Below are positions 37,058 to 46,519 of a DNA stretch of 61,147 nucleotides, piece by piece; the stretch's first letter is position 1, and every line of letters starts with the position of its first letter. A program made the translations under genes and the position numbers. Under the pieces are notes generated by a model. The model had not been told where the DNA came from. It did not search any database and saw only the letters and a list, made by a program, of their open reading frames with translations. This DNA comes from Candidatus Moraniibacteriota bacterium (lineage in GTDB: Bacteria; Patescibacteriota; Minisyncoccia; Moranbacterales; UBA1568). The stretch lies in the NCBI GenBank assembly GCA_018499985.2, contig JAHBAT020000008.1, positions 1 through 61,147 on the forward strand. The letters are read 5' to 3'.

Positions 37058-38083
37058 ATGAAGAAACTGCTGTTTTTATTGGTGCTTATAGGTGGAGTCT
37101 ACTATGTATTGCCTCAGCATACGTCACTTAAGGTAAAGGTGAATGCTTTTATCGATACTGTTACTGGTAAAAAAAGTCGTTTTGAAGAAAGGTCGAGCGA
37201 AAAAAAAGCAGAGCCCCTTATTTTGGCGACAGAAAGCCGTGCCAAAACCGCTGGCTATAGGCCAATACTCAAACGAGACTGGGGTGTCTATGCGGTACCT
37301 ACTGCTCATGCTGCTATCATCATGGACGCCGGTTCTGGAGATATCTTATTTGAGCAGAGTGCGCATCAACGTCGTCAGATAGCTTCTCTTACAAAAGTGT
37401 ATACGGCTCTTTTGGTTATGCAGCATATCAAGAGTCTTGATGAAGTAGTGACTATTCCAGAGGAAATTATCGATATTACTGATGGTACACGTATCGGTTG
37501 TCCACGTTCAGGATTTTGTACGGGTACAAGACTGCAGCTTGGAGAGCAACTCACGGTAAGGGACTTACTCAAAGCCGCTCTTATGAATAGTACCAATGAC
37601 GGTGCGAGTGCTCTTGCTGTTCATGTAGCTGGCTCGATGGAAAACTTTGTAAAAATGATGAATGATCATGCACTTGAGCTTGGTCTGACAGATTCTCATT
37701 TCTGCACTCCTTCTGGTCTAGAGATAGATGGACGCGAGGCAGAGTGTTATTCGTCAGCACATGATATTGCCCGGATCACTGTTTTGGCTTTGAAATATCC
37801 CGAACTCTGGGATATCATGCGTATAGAGCGCGATACTATCACTTCGGTTGATGGGCAGTACTCTCATGAGGTAGCCAATACCAATCAGATATTGGGACAA
37901 GTTCCTAATCTCTTGGGTACCAAGACAGGCTTTACTCCTTTGGCAGGATATTCACTCCTCGCGGCAGTGAGTGACTATCAAGGAGAAAGGCAAATCGTGG
38001 CTGTAGTGCTTGATGACCAGTCACGCTGGGAGAGTATTCGCTCAATGTTTGACTGGAGCTACCAAGCCTACGAATGGAAATAA
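37058..38083 (+). CDS. D-alanyl-D-alanine carboxypeptidase (PBP5-like)
   Basis: RRQIASLTKVYTALLVMQH (SxxK), STNDGASALA, LLGTKTGFT. Confidence 0.93.
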   Translation: MKKLLFLLVLIGGVYYVLPQHTSLKVKVNAFIDTVTGKKSRFEERSSEKKAEPLILATESRAKTAGYRPILKRDWGVYAVPTAHAAIIMDAGSGDILFEQSAHQRRQIASLTKVYTALLVMQHIKSLDEVVTIPEEIIDITDGTRIGCPRSGFCTGTRLQLGEQLTVRDLLKAALMNSTNDGASALAVHVAGSMENFVKMMNDHALELGLTDSHFCTPSGLEIDGREAECYSSAHDIARITVLALKYPELWDIMRIERDTITSVDGQYSHEVANTNQILGQVPNLLGTKTGFTPLAGYSLLAAVSDYQGERQIVAVVLDDQSRWESIRSMFDWSYQAYEWK

Positions 38084-38106
38084 TAAATACTAAGTAATCA
38101 CATTGT

Positions 38107-39219
38107 ATGCCTGAAGTCATTCCATTTTCTCAAATTCAAGACATTCCACTGGTGATCAATCTTTTGAAGGTTTTGGTGACTGGATTTTTGGCATTTCTTT
38201 TGGCATTTCTTATTACTCCACTCTGGACCAATATTCTCTATAAATACAAAATTGGCATCAAGATCAAAGAAACCTCAGTGGACGGGGATAAGCTCACTTT
38301 TGTAAGTAAGTTGCACCAAGGTAAAAGTGGCACACCTACGATGGGAGGATTGATTGTGTGGTTTTCTGTATTGCTCCTCGTTTTGCTTTCACATTTTCTT
38401 TTCCCTTTGATTGCCACTTGGACTGATACCAACTTCATTGCACGTTTGGATTTCTTGAAACGTTCACAAGTATGGCTTCCTTTGTTTGTCTTGGTGACAG
38501 CAGGTATCCTCGGACTTTTCGATGACTACATGAGTGTTCGCAGTATCGGTAGCAATAAGGGTGGCGGCATGCGCTTCGCTATTCGCTTTTGGTGGCTCTT
38601 TGCTATTGCTTTTGCTGGTGCTTGGTGGTTTTACGATAAGCTTGGTTGGGATGTGCTCCATGTGCCAGCAGTCGGTGATTACAATATCGGTCTTTGGTAT
38701 ATCCCGTTGTTTATCTTTGTGATTCTTTTTACAGCTATTTCTTCCAATGAAACTGACGGCTTAGATGGTCTTAATGCAGGTGTTTTATTGGCCGCTTTTT
38801 CTTCTTTTACGCTTATTGCGTTTGTGGCCAATAAGATGGACCTGGCAGCGTTTTGTGCCGCTATCGCAGGAGCTTTACTTGCTTTCCTCTGGTTCAATAT
38901 CTATCCAGCACGTTTTTTTATGGGGGATACTGGTGCTATTTCCCTGGGTACCACCCTTGGTGTCGTGGCTATGCTTACTAATTCCATGGTCTCGCTTTTT
39001 ATCATTGTCTTTATCTACTCACTTGAATCAGGTAGTGCCGCTATTCAAATTCTTTCTAAGAAATTTCGTGGTAAAAAAGTTTTTCTTGCAGCGCCACTGC
39101 ATCATCATTTTGAAGCCAAGGGGTGGCCAGAGCCAAAGATAGTTATGCGTGCCTGGATTTTCACAAGTCTTACGGCTCTTTTGGGGACAATTATTGCTAT
39201 TCTTGGCATGGGAGTCTGA
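38107..39219 (+). CDS. mraY: Phospho-N-acetylmuramoyl-pentapeptide-transferase
   Basis: GTPTMGGLIVW; ETDGLDGLNAG; FMGDTGAISLG; PLHHHFEAKGWPEPKIVMRAWI. Confidence 0.97.
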   Translation: MPEVIPFSQIQDIPLVINLLKVLVTGFLAFLLAFLITPLWTNILYKYKIGIKIKETSVDGDKLTFVSKLHQGKSGTPTMGGLIVWFSVLLLVLLSHFLFPLIATWTDTNFIARLDFLKRSQVWLPLFVLVTAGILGLFDDYMSVRSIGSNKGGGMRFAIRFWWLFAIAFAGAWWFYDKLGWDVLHVPAVGDYNIGLWYIPLFIFVILFTAISSNETDGLDGLNAGVLLAAFSSFTLIAFVANKMDLAAFCAAIAGALLAFLWFNIYPARFFMGDTGAISLGTTLGVVAMLTNSMVSLFIIVFIYSLESGSAAIQILSKKFRGKKVFLAAPLHHHFEAKGWPEPKIVMRAWIFTSLTALLGTIIAILGMGV

Positions 39220-39258
39220 TATACTAAAGGCAGCCTCTATTATTGATTTTTTTACGCT

Positions 39259-40311
39259 ATGGATATACGGAGTATTCAGGGAATCGACTTTACCAACGCG
39301 CGAGTATGTTTGCGAGTGGACTTCAATATTGAACGTACGAGTATTGGCAACACAGAAGAACACTATCGTGTAGCAGTTGTCAAAGATACACTTGAGTATC
39401 TCTCTCAATTTGAGGGTGTCAAAATTGCCTTGCTTACTCATCTTGGTCGTCCAGATGGTGCACCAAATACAGAAGACTCTACTGAGACGCTTCTTGCTAC
39501 CATCAAGCAAACACTTGAGAGAGAAATTGTTTTTGTGCCAGCAGTGATAGGTCCCGAGGTGGTAGACGCTCTGAATGCTTTGCCAGACAAAACCCTTCTT
39601 CTCCTTGAAAATGTGCGCTTTGATGCAGGTGAAGAAAAAAATGATATCGCCTTTGCTGCCAAGCTTACGGAGCCATTCACGCACTATGTCAATGACGCCT
39701 TTAGTGTCTGTCATCGTGCTCATGCCTCTACGGTAGCTGTGACACATCTTCTTCCTTCGTATGCCGGCCTTCAAGTTCTTCGCGAGTTACGAGAACTTGA
39801 TTCAGTACGCTTTACACCAGACAGGCCAGCGGTAGCTCTTATTGGTGGAGCGAAGATAGAGACAAAGCTTCCTCTTATTCAGGCCTTTGAGCGCAACTAT
39901 GACTGCGTCCTTGTGGGGGGTAGAATTGCCAATGAAGCTATTGATCAGAAGATAGAATTTGGACCAAAAGTCCTTCTGCCAAAAGATTTCAATGGCGAAG
40001 AGCGTTTTGACATAGGGCCCACCACTATTGCTTACTTTGGTCAGATACTCAAAATGGCCAAAACCATTGTCTGGAATGGTCCTATGGGTAAGTTTGAGGA
40101 AAAGCCTTACAACATCGGTACTGATGTGCTGATGCAGGCTATTCTTGATTCCAATGCCTATGTCGTAGTAGGTGGTGGAGAAAGTCTCTCAGTTTTGGAA
40201 CAGGCCAATGCTCTGTCTCGAGTGAGTTTTGTTTCTACCGGTGGTGGAGCGATGCTTTCCTACTTGAGCGGCGAAGACATGCCTGGGCTTATGGCTCTCC
40301 GCACAGAATAA
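39259..40311 (+). CDS. pgk: Phosphoglycerate kinase
   Basis: RVDFNIERT; LLTHLGRPDG; VNDAFSVCHRAHAST; GGGAMLSYLSGEDMPGL. Confidence 0.95.
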   Translation: MDIRSIQGIDFTNARVCLRVDFNIERTSIGNTEEHYRVAVVKDTLEYLSQFEGVKIALLTHLGRPDGAPNTEDSTETLLATIKQTLEREIVFVPAVIGPEVVDALNALPDKTLLLLENVRFDAGEEKNDIAFAAKLTEPFTHYVNDAFSVCHRAHASTVAVTHLLPSYAGLQVLRELRELDSVRFTPDRPAVALIGGAKIETKLPLIQAFERNYDCVLVGGRIANEAIDQKIEFGPKVLLPKDFNGEERFDIGPTTIAYFGQILKMAKTIVWNGPMGKFEEKPYNIGTDVLMQAILDSNAYVVVGGGESLSVLEQANALSRVSFVSTGGGAMLSYLSGEDMPGLMALRTE

Positions 40312-40333
40312 TTAGATAAAATAAAGAAACACT

Positions 40334-41623
40334 ATGGCTACTATTCAAAATATTATCTCTCGCGAAATTCTTGACTCACGCGGCAATCCAACGCTAGAAA
40401 CCACAGTGACTCTTTCTGACGGTACAGTCGGTATAGCGAGTGTGCCATCAGGTGCTTCTACGGGTACTTTTGAGGCGGTAGAGCTTCGTGATGGAGATAT
40501 GGCGCGCTATCATGGTCAGGGTGTTCTCAAAGCTATCAGTCATGTAGAAGGGGAAATCAAGGAAGCTCTTCTGGGCATGGAGGCGAGCGAACAAGGAGCA
40601 ATTGACCAAAAAATGCGTGATCTTGATGGCACTCCGAATAAGGGTCGCCTTGGAGCCAACGCTATCTTGAGTGTCTCTTTGGCTGTGTGTCGCGCACAAG
40701 CACTTTCTCTTGGTGTGCCACTGTATCAATACATCCGTACCCTCGCAGGTACTCAATCGGATGGCAGTTTCCCGGTACCGCTTTTTAATATCATCAATGG
40801 TGGCAAACATAGTAACTCAGGCTTGTCTGTACAGGAGTTTAAGCTTGTGCCTACTGGTATTACTACCTACCCAGAGCAGCTTCGTGCTGGGAGTGAGGTT
40901 TTTCATGCTCTAGAAAAACTCCTCGCCAAAGAAGATTTTGCTACTAGTGTAGGCGATGAGGGTGGTTTTGCACCGCGCGTAGAAAGTCATAAGCGTCAAT
41001 TGGAGCTTTTGCATGAAGCTATGATACAAGCGGGGTACACGCCAGGCAAAGATATGTATCTTGATCTCGATGTAGCCGCTGACTCGTTTTATGATAAAGA
41101 AAAGGAGCAATACAACCTACGTCCAGAAAATGTTTTTTTGACTCGTGAAAGTATTATCAATCTCTATCGAGAATGGATGGAGCAGTACCATATAGTTTCT
41201 CTTGAGGATGGTCTCTATGAAGAGGATTGGGATGGCTGGGCAACAATGAAAGAAAAGCTTGAAAAAGAAAATGCTTCCTGGGGTAGGAAGCTTCTCTTGG
41301 TGGGTGATGATCTGCTCGTGACCAATATAGAGCGTCTCGAAAAGGCAATCGCTACCAATGCCTGTAACACGATTCTTATAAAGGTAAATCAAATTGGGAC
41401 ACTCTCTGAAACACTTGCTTGTATGGCTCGCGCCAAAGAAGTAGGTATGGCCCGTATCGTATCACATCGCTCTGGCGAAACACTCGATGACTTTATTGCT
41501 GACTTGAGTGTCGGTACTAATGCTGAATACATCAAGACAGGCTCCCTTTCTCGTGGTGAGCGTATCGGTAAATACAATCGCCTTCTTGCTATCTGGCACG
41601 ACCTTCATACTAATACAAACTAA
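40334..41623 (+). CDS. eno: Enolase
   Basis: REILDSRGNPTLETTV; VPSGASTGTFEAVELRDGD; IKVNQIGTLSETL. Confidence 0.98.
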   Translation: MATIQNIISREILDSRGNPTLETTVTLSDGTVGIASVPSGASTGTFEAVELRDGDMARYHGQGVLKAISHVEGEIKEALLGMEASEQGAIDQKMRDLDGTPNKGRLGANAILSVSLAVCRAQALSLGVPLYQYIRTLAGTQSDGSFPVPLFNIINGGKHSNSGLSVQEFKLVPTGITTYPEQLRAGSEVFHALEKLLAKEDFATSVGDEGGFAPRVESHKRQLELLHEAMIQAGYTPGKDMYLDLDVAADSFYDKEKEQYNLRPENVFLTRESIINLYREWMEQYHIVSLEDGLYEEDWDGWATMKEKLEKENASWGRKLLLVGDDLLVTNIERLEKAIATNACNTILIKVNQIGTLSETLACMARAKEVGMARIVSHRSGETLDDFIADLSVGTNAEYIKTGSLSRGERIGKYNRLLAIWHDLHTNTN

Positions 41624-41625
41624 GT

Positions 41626-42612
41626 ATGTTTTGGTCAAAAACAAAAACAAAAGTGACATGTGTCGGCTCTTCTTCTAAGGATGCTTTTTTCCCTAATGAT
41701 GAGGGTGTATTTGTAGAGACACCCAAAGACCTCGTCTCTCCCAAAAAAGTACAGTTTCCTCTCGGAGGAAAGATTCTTGTACCTGATCGTTACGAGGATG
41801 TAGGAGGTGTAGCTGCCAATGTCGCTATAGGGTTATCACGACTAGGCCATAAGACGCGTATCGTGAGTCGTCGCGGAGATGATATGATTGGAGATTTCAT
41901 CACGAATGCCCTTGCCGCAGATGGTGTGGATACAAGTCGACTCATCACCCTTAGGCAGACACAGTCAGATCTCTCAGCTATCATTGTTTTTATGCAGACA
42001 GGCGAGCGTACCATCTTTCATAATCGAGACGCCAATGAGCAACTCCATGTCAGCAAAGAGGATCTTCGGGGCACAGAGTGGGTCTTCGTCTCTGCTTTAA
42101 ATGGTGAGTGGCAGCATAATATCGACATCATTCGTGAAAACAAAGCTAAGCTTGGCTACAAAATCGCTCTCAATCCAGGTCAACACAATCTCAAGAGTGA
42201 TCTCAATTGCATGCGTGAATTTTTGAAGCATGTCGATATTCTCGTACTGAACCATGATGAAGCTATTATGCTTCTAGGTACGGATGACTCTGAAGCTATC
42301 AAGACGGAAGCATCCTTGATGGAAGCTCTCTCAAAGCTTGGACCACAAACGATAGGTCTGACCGATGGGTCTCGAGGCGCTTGGGCCTACCAAAATACTA
42401 CCTTTGCCGAGAAAAAACCTGATAAGGTAGACAAGGTTGTCGATAGTACTGGCGCCGGAGATGCCTTTGCTTCTGGATTTTTTGGAGCGCTACTCTACAA
42501 TCACTCACTTGAAGAAGCACTTACCTGGGGTATCAAAAACAGCGCTGCCAATCTCAAGCAATACGGCGCTACCAAGGGACTTCTTTCAAAAGACGCTGTT
42601 ACAAGAGAATAG
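41626..42612 (+). CDS. PfkB-family carbohydrate kinase
   Basis: GGVAANVAIGLSRLG; DSTGAGDAFASGFFGAL. Confidence 0.93.
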   Translation: MFWSKTKTKVTCVGSSSKDAFFPNDEGVFVETPKDLVSPKKVQFPLGGKILVPDRYEDVGGVAANVAIGLSRLGHKTRIVSRRGDDMIGDFITNALAADGVDTSRLITLRQTQSDLSAIIVFMQTGERTIFHNRDANEQLHVSKEDLRGTEWVFVSALNGEWQHNIDIIRENKAKLGYKIALNPGQHNLKSDLNCMREFLKHVDILVLNHDEAIMLLGTDDSEAIKTEASLMEALSKLGPQTIGLTDGSRGAWAYQNTTFAEKKPDKVDKVVDSTGAGDAFASGFFGALLYNHSLEEALTWGIKNSAANLKQYGATKGLLSKDAVTRE

Positions 42613-42629
42613 TTAGTGTGTATAAAAAA

Positions 42630-42667
42630 AGAAAAGAATTATCTGTACAGGTAATTCTTTTTTATTA
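42630..42667 (+). terminator. Rho-independent terminator
   Basis: AAAGAATTA-tctgtacagg-TAATTCTTTTTT. Confidence 0.8.
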
Positions 42668-42717
42668 GATAAAAACTAGTAGAAAAATACTCCCAATAGT
42701 GGTATAATTTACTTCAT

Positions 42718-43986
42718 ATGGGACTGTTCTCCTCATTTTCTTGGAAACAAGAAGCCAATCTTTTTCTCGCGCTCGATATCGGTACCGAAATCGTTAAAGC
42801 GCTTATTTTTAGTGTCGATAATGACCAAAACCACGCTACTGTCATAGGAGTCGGACGCACCTTTCAAAAAGCTGGCAATATGCAAAGTGGGGCGGTTTCC
42901 GATATCAGTGGAGTGATTGAATCTTCGCGTGAAGCCATCCGCCTTGCCAAAGAAGAGGCTAAAGTCAAAAAAGTAGAAAAGAGTATCATCGGTATCGCCG
43001 GTGAACTCGTAAAAGGTACTACTACTACCGTGCACTATGAGCGTGTCAATCCAGAGATTCGTATCGGTACTCCAGAGCTCAAGATGATTATTCAGAAAGT
43101 TCAAGAAAAAGCCTATGAGCGCATCAAGCGTCAGTTGGCTTGGGAGACTGGTCAGTCAGATATCGAAGTGAAGCTCATCAATGCTGCTATCGTAGATGTG
43201 CGTATCGATGGCTACCATGTGGCCAATCCGGTGAACTTTCAGGGAAAAGACGTGTCCATGAGTGTTTTCAATGCCTATGCTCCGATGATTCATTTGGGCG
43301 CTCTTCAGACTATTGCTGATGAGCTTGATCTCGACCTTCTCTCAATCGCCGCAGAGCCGTACGCCGTAGCTCGCTCTATTGAGGTGGAGGACATGCTTGA
43401 TTTTAGTGCTATCTTTATCGATATTGGTGGTGGCACATCTGATATTGCTGTGATTCGCAATGGTGGACTAGAAGGCACCAAAATGTTTGCCTTGGGTGGA
43501 CGTGCTTTTACGAAGAGACTGGCTCAGGAATTCCATGTGTCTTTTGAAACAGCGGAGCAAATGAAAATAGAATACTCTCTCGGTAGACTGAGTCCAGAAA
43601 AAACTGATCAGATTCGTACTATCTTTGCCGATGATTGTCGTGTCTGGCTTGGCGGCATAGAACTCTCCCTGATGGAGTTTGCAGAAAGCGATCTTCTTCC
43701 ATCACGTATCTTCCTTTGTGGTGGAGGCTCAGCCCTTCCTGGTATTCGAGAAGCTCTTTTGAGTGAGGAGTGGACTAAGACGCTGCCATTCGCAAAGACT
43801 CCGCAGGTGAGCTATCTTCAGCCGAGTGATATTATCCGCGTCACCGATAAGACTGGTCAGCTCAATAATCCTCAGGATATCACTCCAATTGGTCTTGCCA
43901 ACCTCGCACTCCTTGATCATATCGAAGAAGAAAAAATGCTCTCAAATATTCTTAAAAAGAGTATGCAGGCTATCGATAAAAACTAA
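42718..43986 (+). CDS. FtsA/PilM-like actin-fold cell-division protein
   Basis: FLALDIGTEIVKALIF; SHS2-like insertion; FIDIGGGTSDIAVI; LCGGGSALPGI. Confidence 0.88.
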   Translation: MGLFSSFSWKQEANLFLALDIGTEIVKALIFSVDNDQNHATVIGVGRTFQKAGNMQSGAVSDISGVIESSREAIRLAKEEAKVKKVEKSIIGIAGELVKGTTTTVHYERVNPEIRIGTPELKMIIQKVQEKAYERIKRQLAWETGQSDIEVKLINAAIVDVRIDGYHVANPVNFQGKDVSMSVFNAYAPMIHLGALQTIADELDLDLLSIAAEPYAVARSIEVEDMLDFSAIFIDIGGGTSDIAVIRNGGLEGTKMFALGGRAFTKRLAQEFHVSFETAEQMKIEYSLGRLSPEKTDQIRTIFADDCRVWLGGIELSLMEFAESDLLPSRIFLCGGGSALPGIREALLSEEWTKTLPFAKTPQVSYLQPSDIIRVTDKTGQLNNPQDITPIGLANLALLDHIEEEKMLSNILKKSMQAIDKN

Positions 43987-44098
43987 TTTAGCCCGTTAGA
44001 AGTTTCACTGTATAATATAAAAGGTTATGACAAAGAAGCGCCTATCCATTGACTTACTTACCCAGGGTATCGTTTACCAAAATTTCTAACGGGTTAAA
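43987..44098. repeat. Inverted repeat upstream of the 44100 gene
   Basis: TTTAGCCCGTTAGAAGTTT / AAATTTCTAACGGGTTAAA, 17/19 complementary. Confidence 0.75.
44027..44089 (+). CDS. Possible 20-aa leader/uORF MTKKRLSIDLLTQGIVYQNF
   Basis: ATG shortly after TATAAT; stop codon TAA lies in the right arm of the inverted repeat. Confidence 0.35.
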   Translation: MTKKRLSIDLLTQGIVYQNF

Positions 44099-44099
44099 T

Positions 44100-46199
44100 A
44101 TGCCACAGACATTTTATATCGAAAGCGACGAAGAAATTATCTCAGCGATTGGGCGACTTCGTCATTCCAACGAAATAGAGAACTTCTTTGTTTTTCCTAA
44201 GAGAGCTCTTATCTTGCAAAGTATTATCAATCTGCGTCTTTTTCAAAAAGAGGCTCAAAAGATGAATAAGAAAATTATTGTAGTGACTCAAGATGAGATA
44301 GGACGCATGCTTGCCGAGAAAGCAGGTATCAAGACAGAAAACTACTCTGATGATTTTTCACAAAAAGCTAATCATATAGAGCTTGAACGTCAAGCTATTC
44401 CTCAGGAAGAAAGCTCCTCAGAAGAACCTGAGCTCAAAAAAGATTTTGCTACGGTCAAGGCTTCTTCTATAGGGAGTAGTAGTTTTTTTACTGCTGAGCC
44501 AGAGCCAGAAATCCTTCTTCCTAAGCCAGAGCCGCCTGCCCCTGTAGAACCTCCAAAGCCACAGATGCAGCAGCTACGTATTCGTAATGCTTCACCGTTT
44601 CGTCCACCGAGTCTCAATTCAATGAGACCAGAATTACAAAAAGAGCCCACTCCTGAGCAACAACCATTGAAGCCAATAGTTCCTCCGCAGTCTCAGGCAG
44701 TCAAGCCCGCTCCTCAGATGGAGGCTATCTATGGACCAAGGCCGACTGTAGCAACTCCAGTTACCCCAAGGCCCACTCCTGTAGCTCCACCTCAGGCTGC
44801 ACCTTTGCGTCCATCAGCAGTGCAACCAGTTGTCATTCCTCAGACAAGACCAGTTCAGTCTCAGGTAGCCTCTATACAGACACCTAGAGAGACACAGCCA
44901 GAAAGGTCAGCAATGCTGAAGTCATTTTTTGCGCCCAAGGATACTGTGGCTAAAACTCCGTTACCCGTAAATCCAAAAGCTCCAGAAAAACAAAAAGCTT
45001 TTGTACCTGAACAAACACCAAAAGCATCAAAGCCTCCCCAAGAAAAAAAGACATCGCCTGCTATCCATAGAAGTTTTCATGGTCTTTTCTACTTTTTTGG
45101 TTTGATGTGCTTCCTGATTGTCGGTGGAGTTTTTGCCTATCTTTTCTTCCCTAAAGTGACTGTCAAAATCACACCACTTACCGCAGAAGAAAAAATAGAT
45201 ACTCAAGTAAAGGGTGTACCGGGAGCAAGTGATGCTATTGATAGCACGCCAGTGAGACTTCTTGAGCGAGATGTGCCAGTCACCGTCACGGGCACGGCCA
45301 CAGATTCAAGCTCTTCTACTACCGAGAAGGCTCGCGGCATGGTAGTTATCTACAATGATTACTCAAGTGATTCACAGTCTTTGGTAGCTACGACACGACT
45401 CGAATCACCAGATGGTAAGATATTTCGCCTTGTAAAAAGTGTCACTATCCCAGGCAAGACAAGTTCACCTGGGGCTATAGAAGTAGAAGTGGTGGCCGAT
45501 CAGGCTGGCGAAAACTCCAATATTGAGCCGACGACTTTCACTATTCCAGGCTTCAAGGGAAGTGATAAGTTTGATAAATTTAGCGGTAAGTCTCTCAAGG
45601 CTATGACCGGTGGCGGTTCTGGCGGTTCTGAAATTAAATCTATAGCCCGAGCCGACCTCGATAAGGCAGAGCTTGAAGCCAAGGCACAAGCAGAAGTATT
45701 GTTTACAAAAGATCTCGAGAGCAGTCTTGTGCCAGGAGAGGTGTATCTCAAGGAAAGCCTCCAGATCACTCCTCTTGATACCGGCAATCGACCAAAGGAA
45801 GGTATTGCGGCCAATACATTTGAATATACACGCACTTACAAGATGAAAGCCTTCTTGCTACAAGAAAACCTCCTCAAAAAGAAAGTGGAAGCCGCTTCTG
45901 CCAAGGAGTCCCAGGGTGTCCACGTGGTGGTTTCTAGCATAGATATTGATTATGGAGAAATAGCTCCAAACTACGACGACAACACAGTAAATATCAAGCT
46001 TCATGCTACTATCAGTAAGGTGGCTGATCTTGAAAAAGAAAGTCTTAAGACCAAGCTTCTTGGCCGCAATGCCGCTGCTATAGAGAGTTTCTTGGGTGAA
46101 AATCCAGGTGTACAAAAAATAGAGCTTGATTTTGAACCAAAGTGGTTTGGCTCAAGTATCCCTAAGCAGGCCAGTCGAGTTGAGGTTGTTATCGAATAA
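44100..46199 (+). CDS. Large Pro-rich single-TM protein adjacent to FtsA/PilM-like gene
   Basis: Start MPQTFYIESDEEIISAIGRLRHSN; IVVTQDEIGRMLAEKAGI; Pro-rich linker; internal TM; beta-rich C-terminus. Confidence 0.85.
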   Translation: MPQTFYIESDEEIISAIGRLRHSNEIENFFVFPKRALILQSIINLRLFQKEAQKMNKKIIVVTQDEIGRMLAEKAGIKTENYSDDFSQKANHIELERQAIPQEESSSEEPELKKDFATVKASSIGSSSFFTAEPEPEILLPKPEPPAPVEPPKPQMQQLRIRNASPFRPPSLNSMRPELQKEPTPEQQPLKPIVPPQSQAVKPAPQMEAIYGPRPTVATPVTPRPTPVAPPQAAPLRPSAVQPVVIPQTRPVQSQVASIQTPRETQPERSAMLKSFFAPKDTVAKTPLPVNPKAPEKQKAFVPEQTPKASKPPQEKKTSPAIHRSFHGLFYFFGLMCFLIVGGVFAYLFFPKVTVKITPLTAEEKIDTQVKGVPGASDAIDSTPVRLLERDVPVTVTGTATDSSSSTTEKARGMVVIYNDYSSDSQSLVATTRLESPDGKIFRLVKSVTIPGKTSSPGAIEVEVVADQAGENSNIEPTTFTIPGFKGSDKFDKFSGKSLKAMTGGGSGGSEIKSIARADLDKAELEAKAQAEVLFTKDLESSLVPGEVYLKESLQITPLDTGNRPKEGIAANTFEYTRTYKMKAFLLQENLLKKKVEAASAKESQGVHVVVSSIDIDYGEIAPNYDDNTVNIKLHATISKVADLEKESLKTKLLGRNAAAIESFLGENPGVQKIELDFEPKWFGSSIPKQASRVEVVIE

Positions 46200-46251
46200 A
46201 TTTGCTCTTTAAACGAGCATTTGGTATATTTTTGATTCAGAAAGAAATTGT

Positions 46252-46509
46252 ATGCTTACCCCAGAAACGCAGCGAAAAATTCATCAACTTCAAAACGATC
46301 TTCTGCTCATTGAGGAAGAAAAACGACACCTCAACAGAGATATCGAGAAGCTTCATCAAGATGAAAGAATACTCCGTCACACTTTTGACATCACTCAAAA
46401 AAACCTCGATGCCAATAAAACAGAGGCGCACAAAAAAGAAAGTCGCCTAGCTGAGCTGGAAGAAGAATCTCGCCACCTCAAAACTCAGATTAAGAATCAA
46501 CACGACTAA
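46252..46509 (+). CDS. Small coiled-coil hypothetical protein
   Basis: Heptad-like charged sequence; ATG shortly after the upstream gene. Confidence 0.7.
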   Translation: MLTPETQRKIHQLQNDLLLIEEEKRHLNRDIEKLHQDERILRHTFDITQKNLDANKTEAHKKESRLAELEEESRHLKTQIKNQHD

Positions 46510-46519
46510 CACTTTCCCT

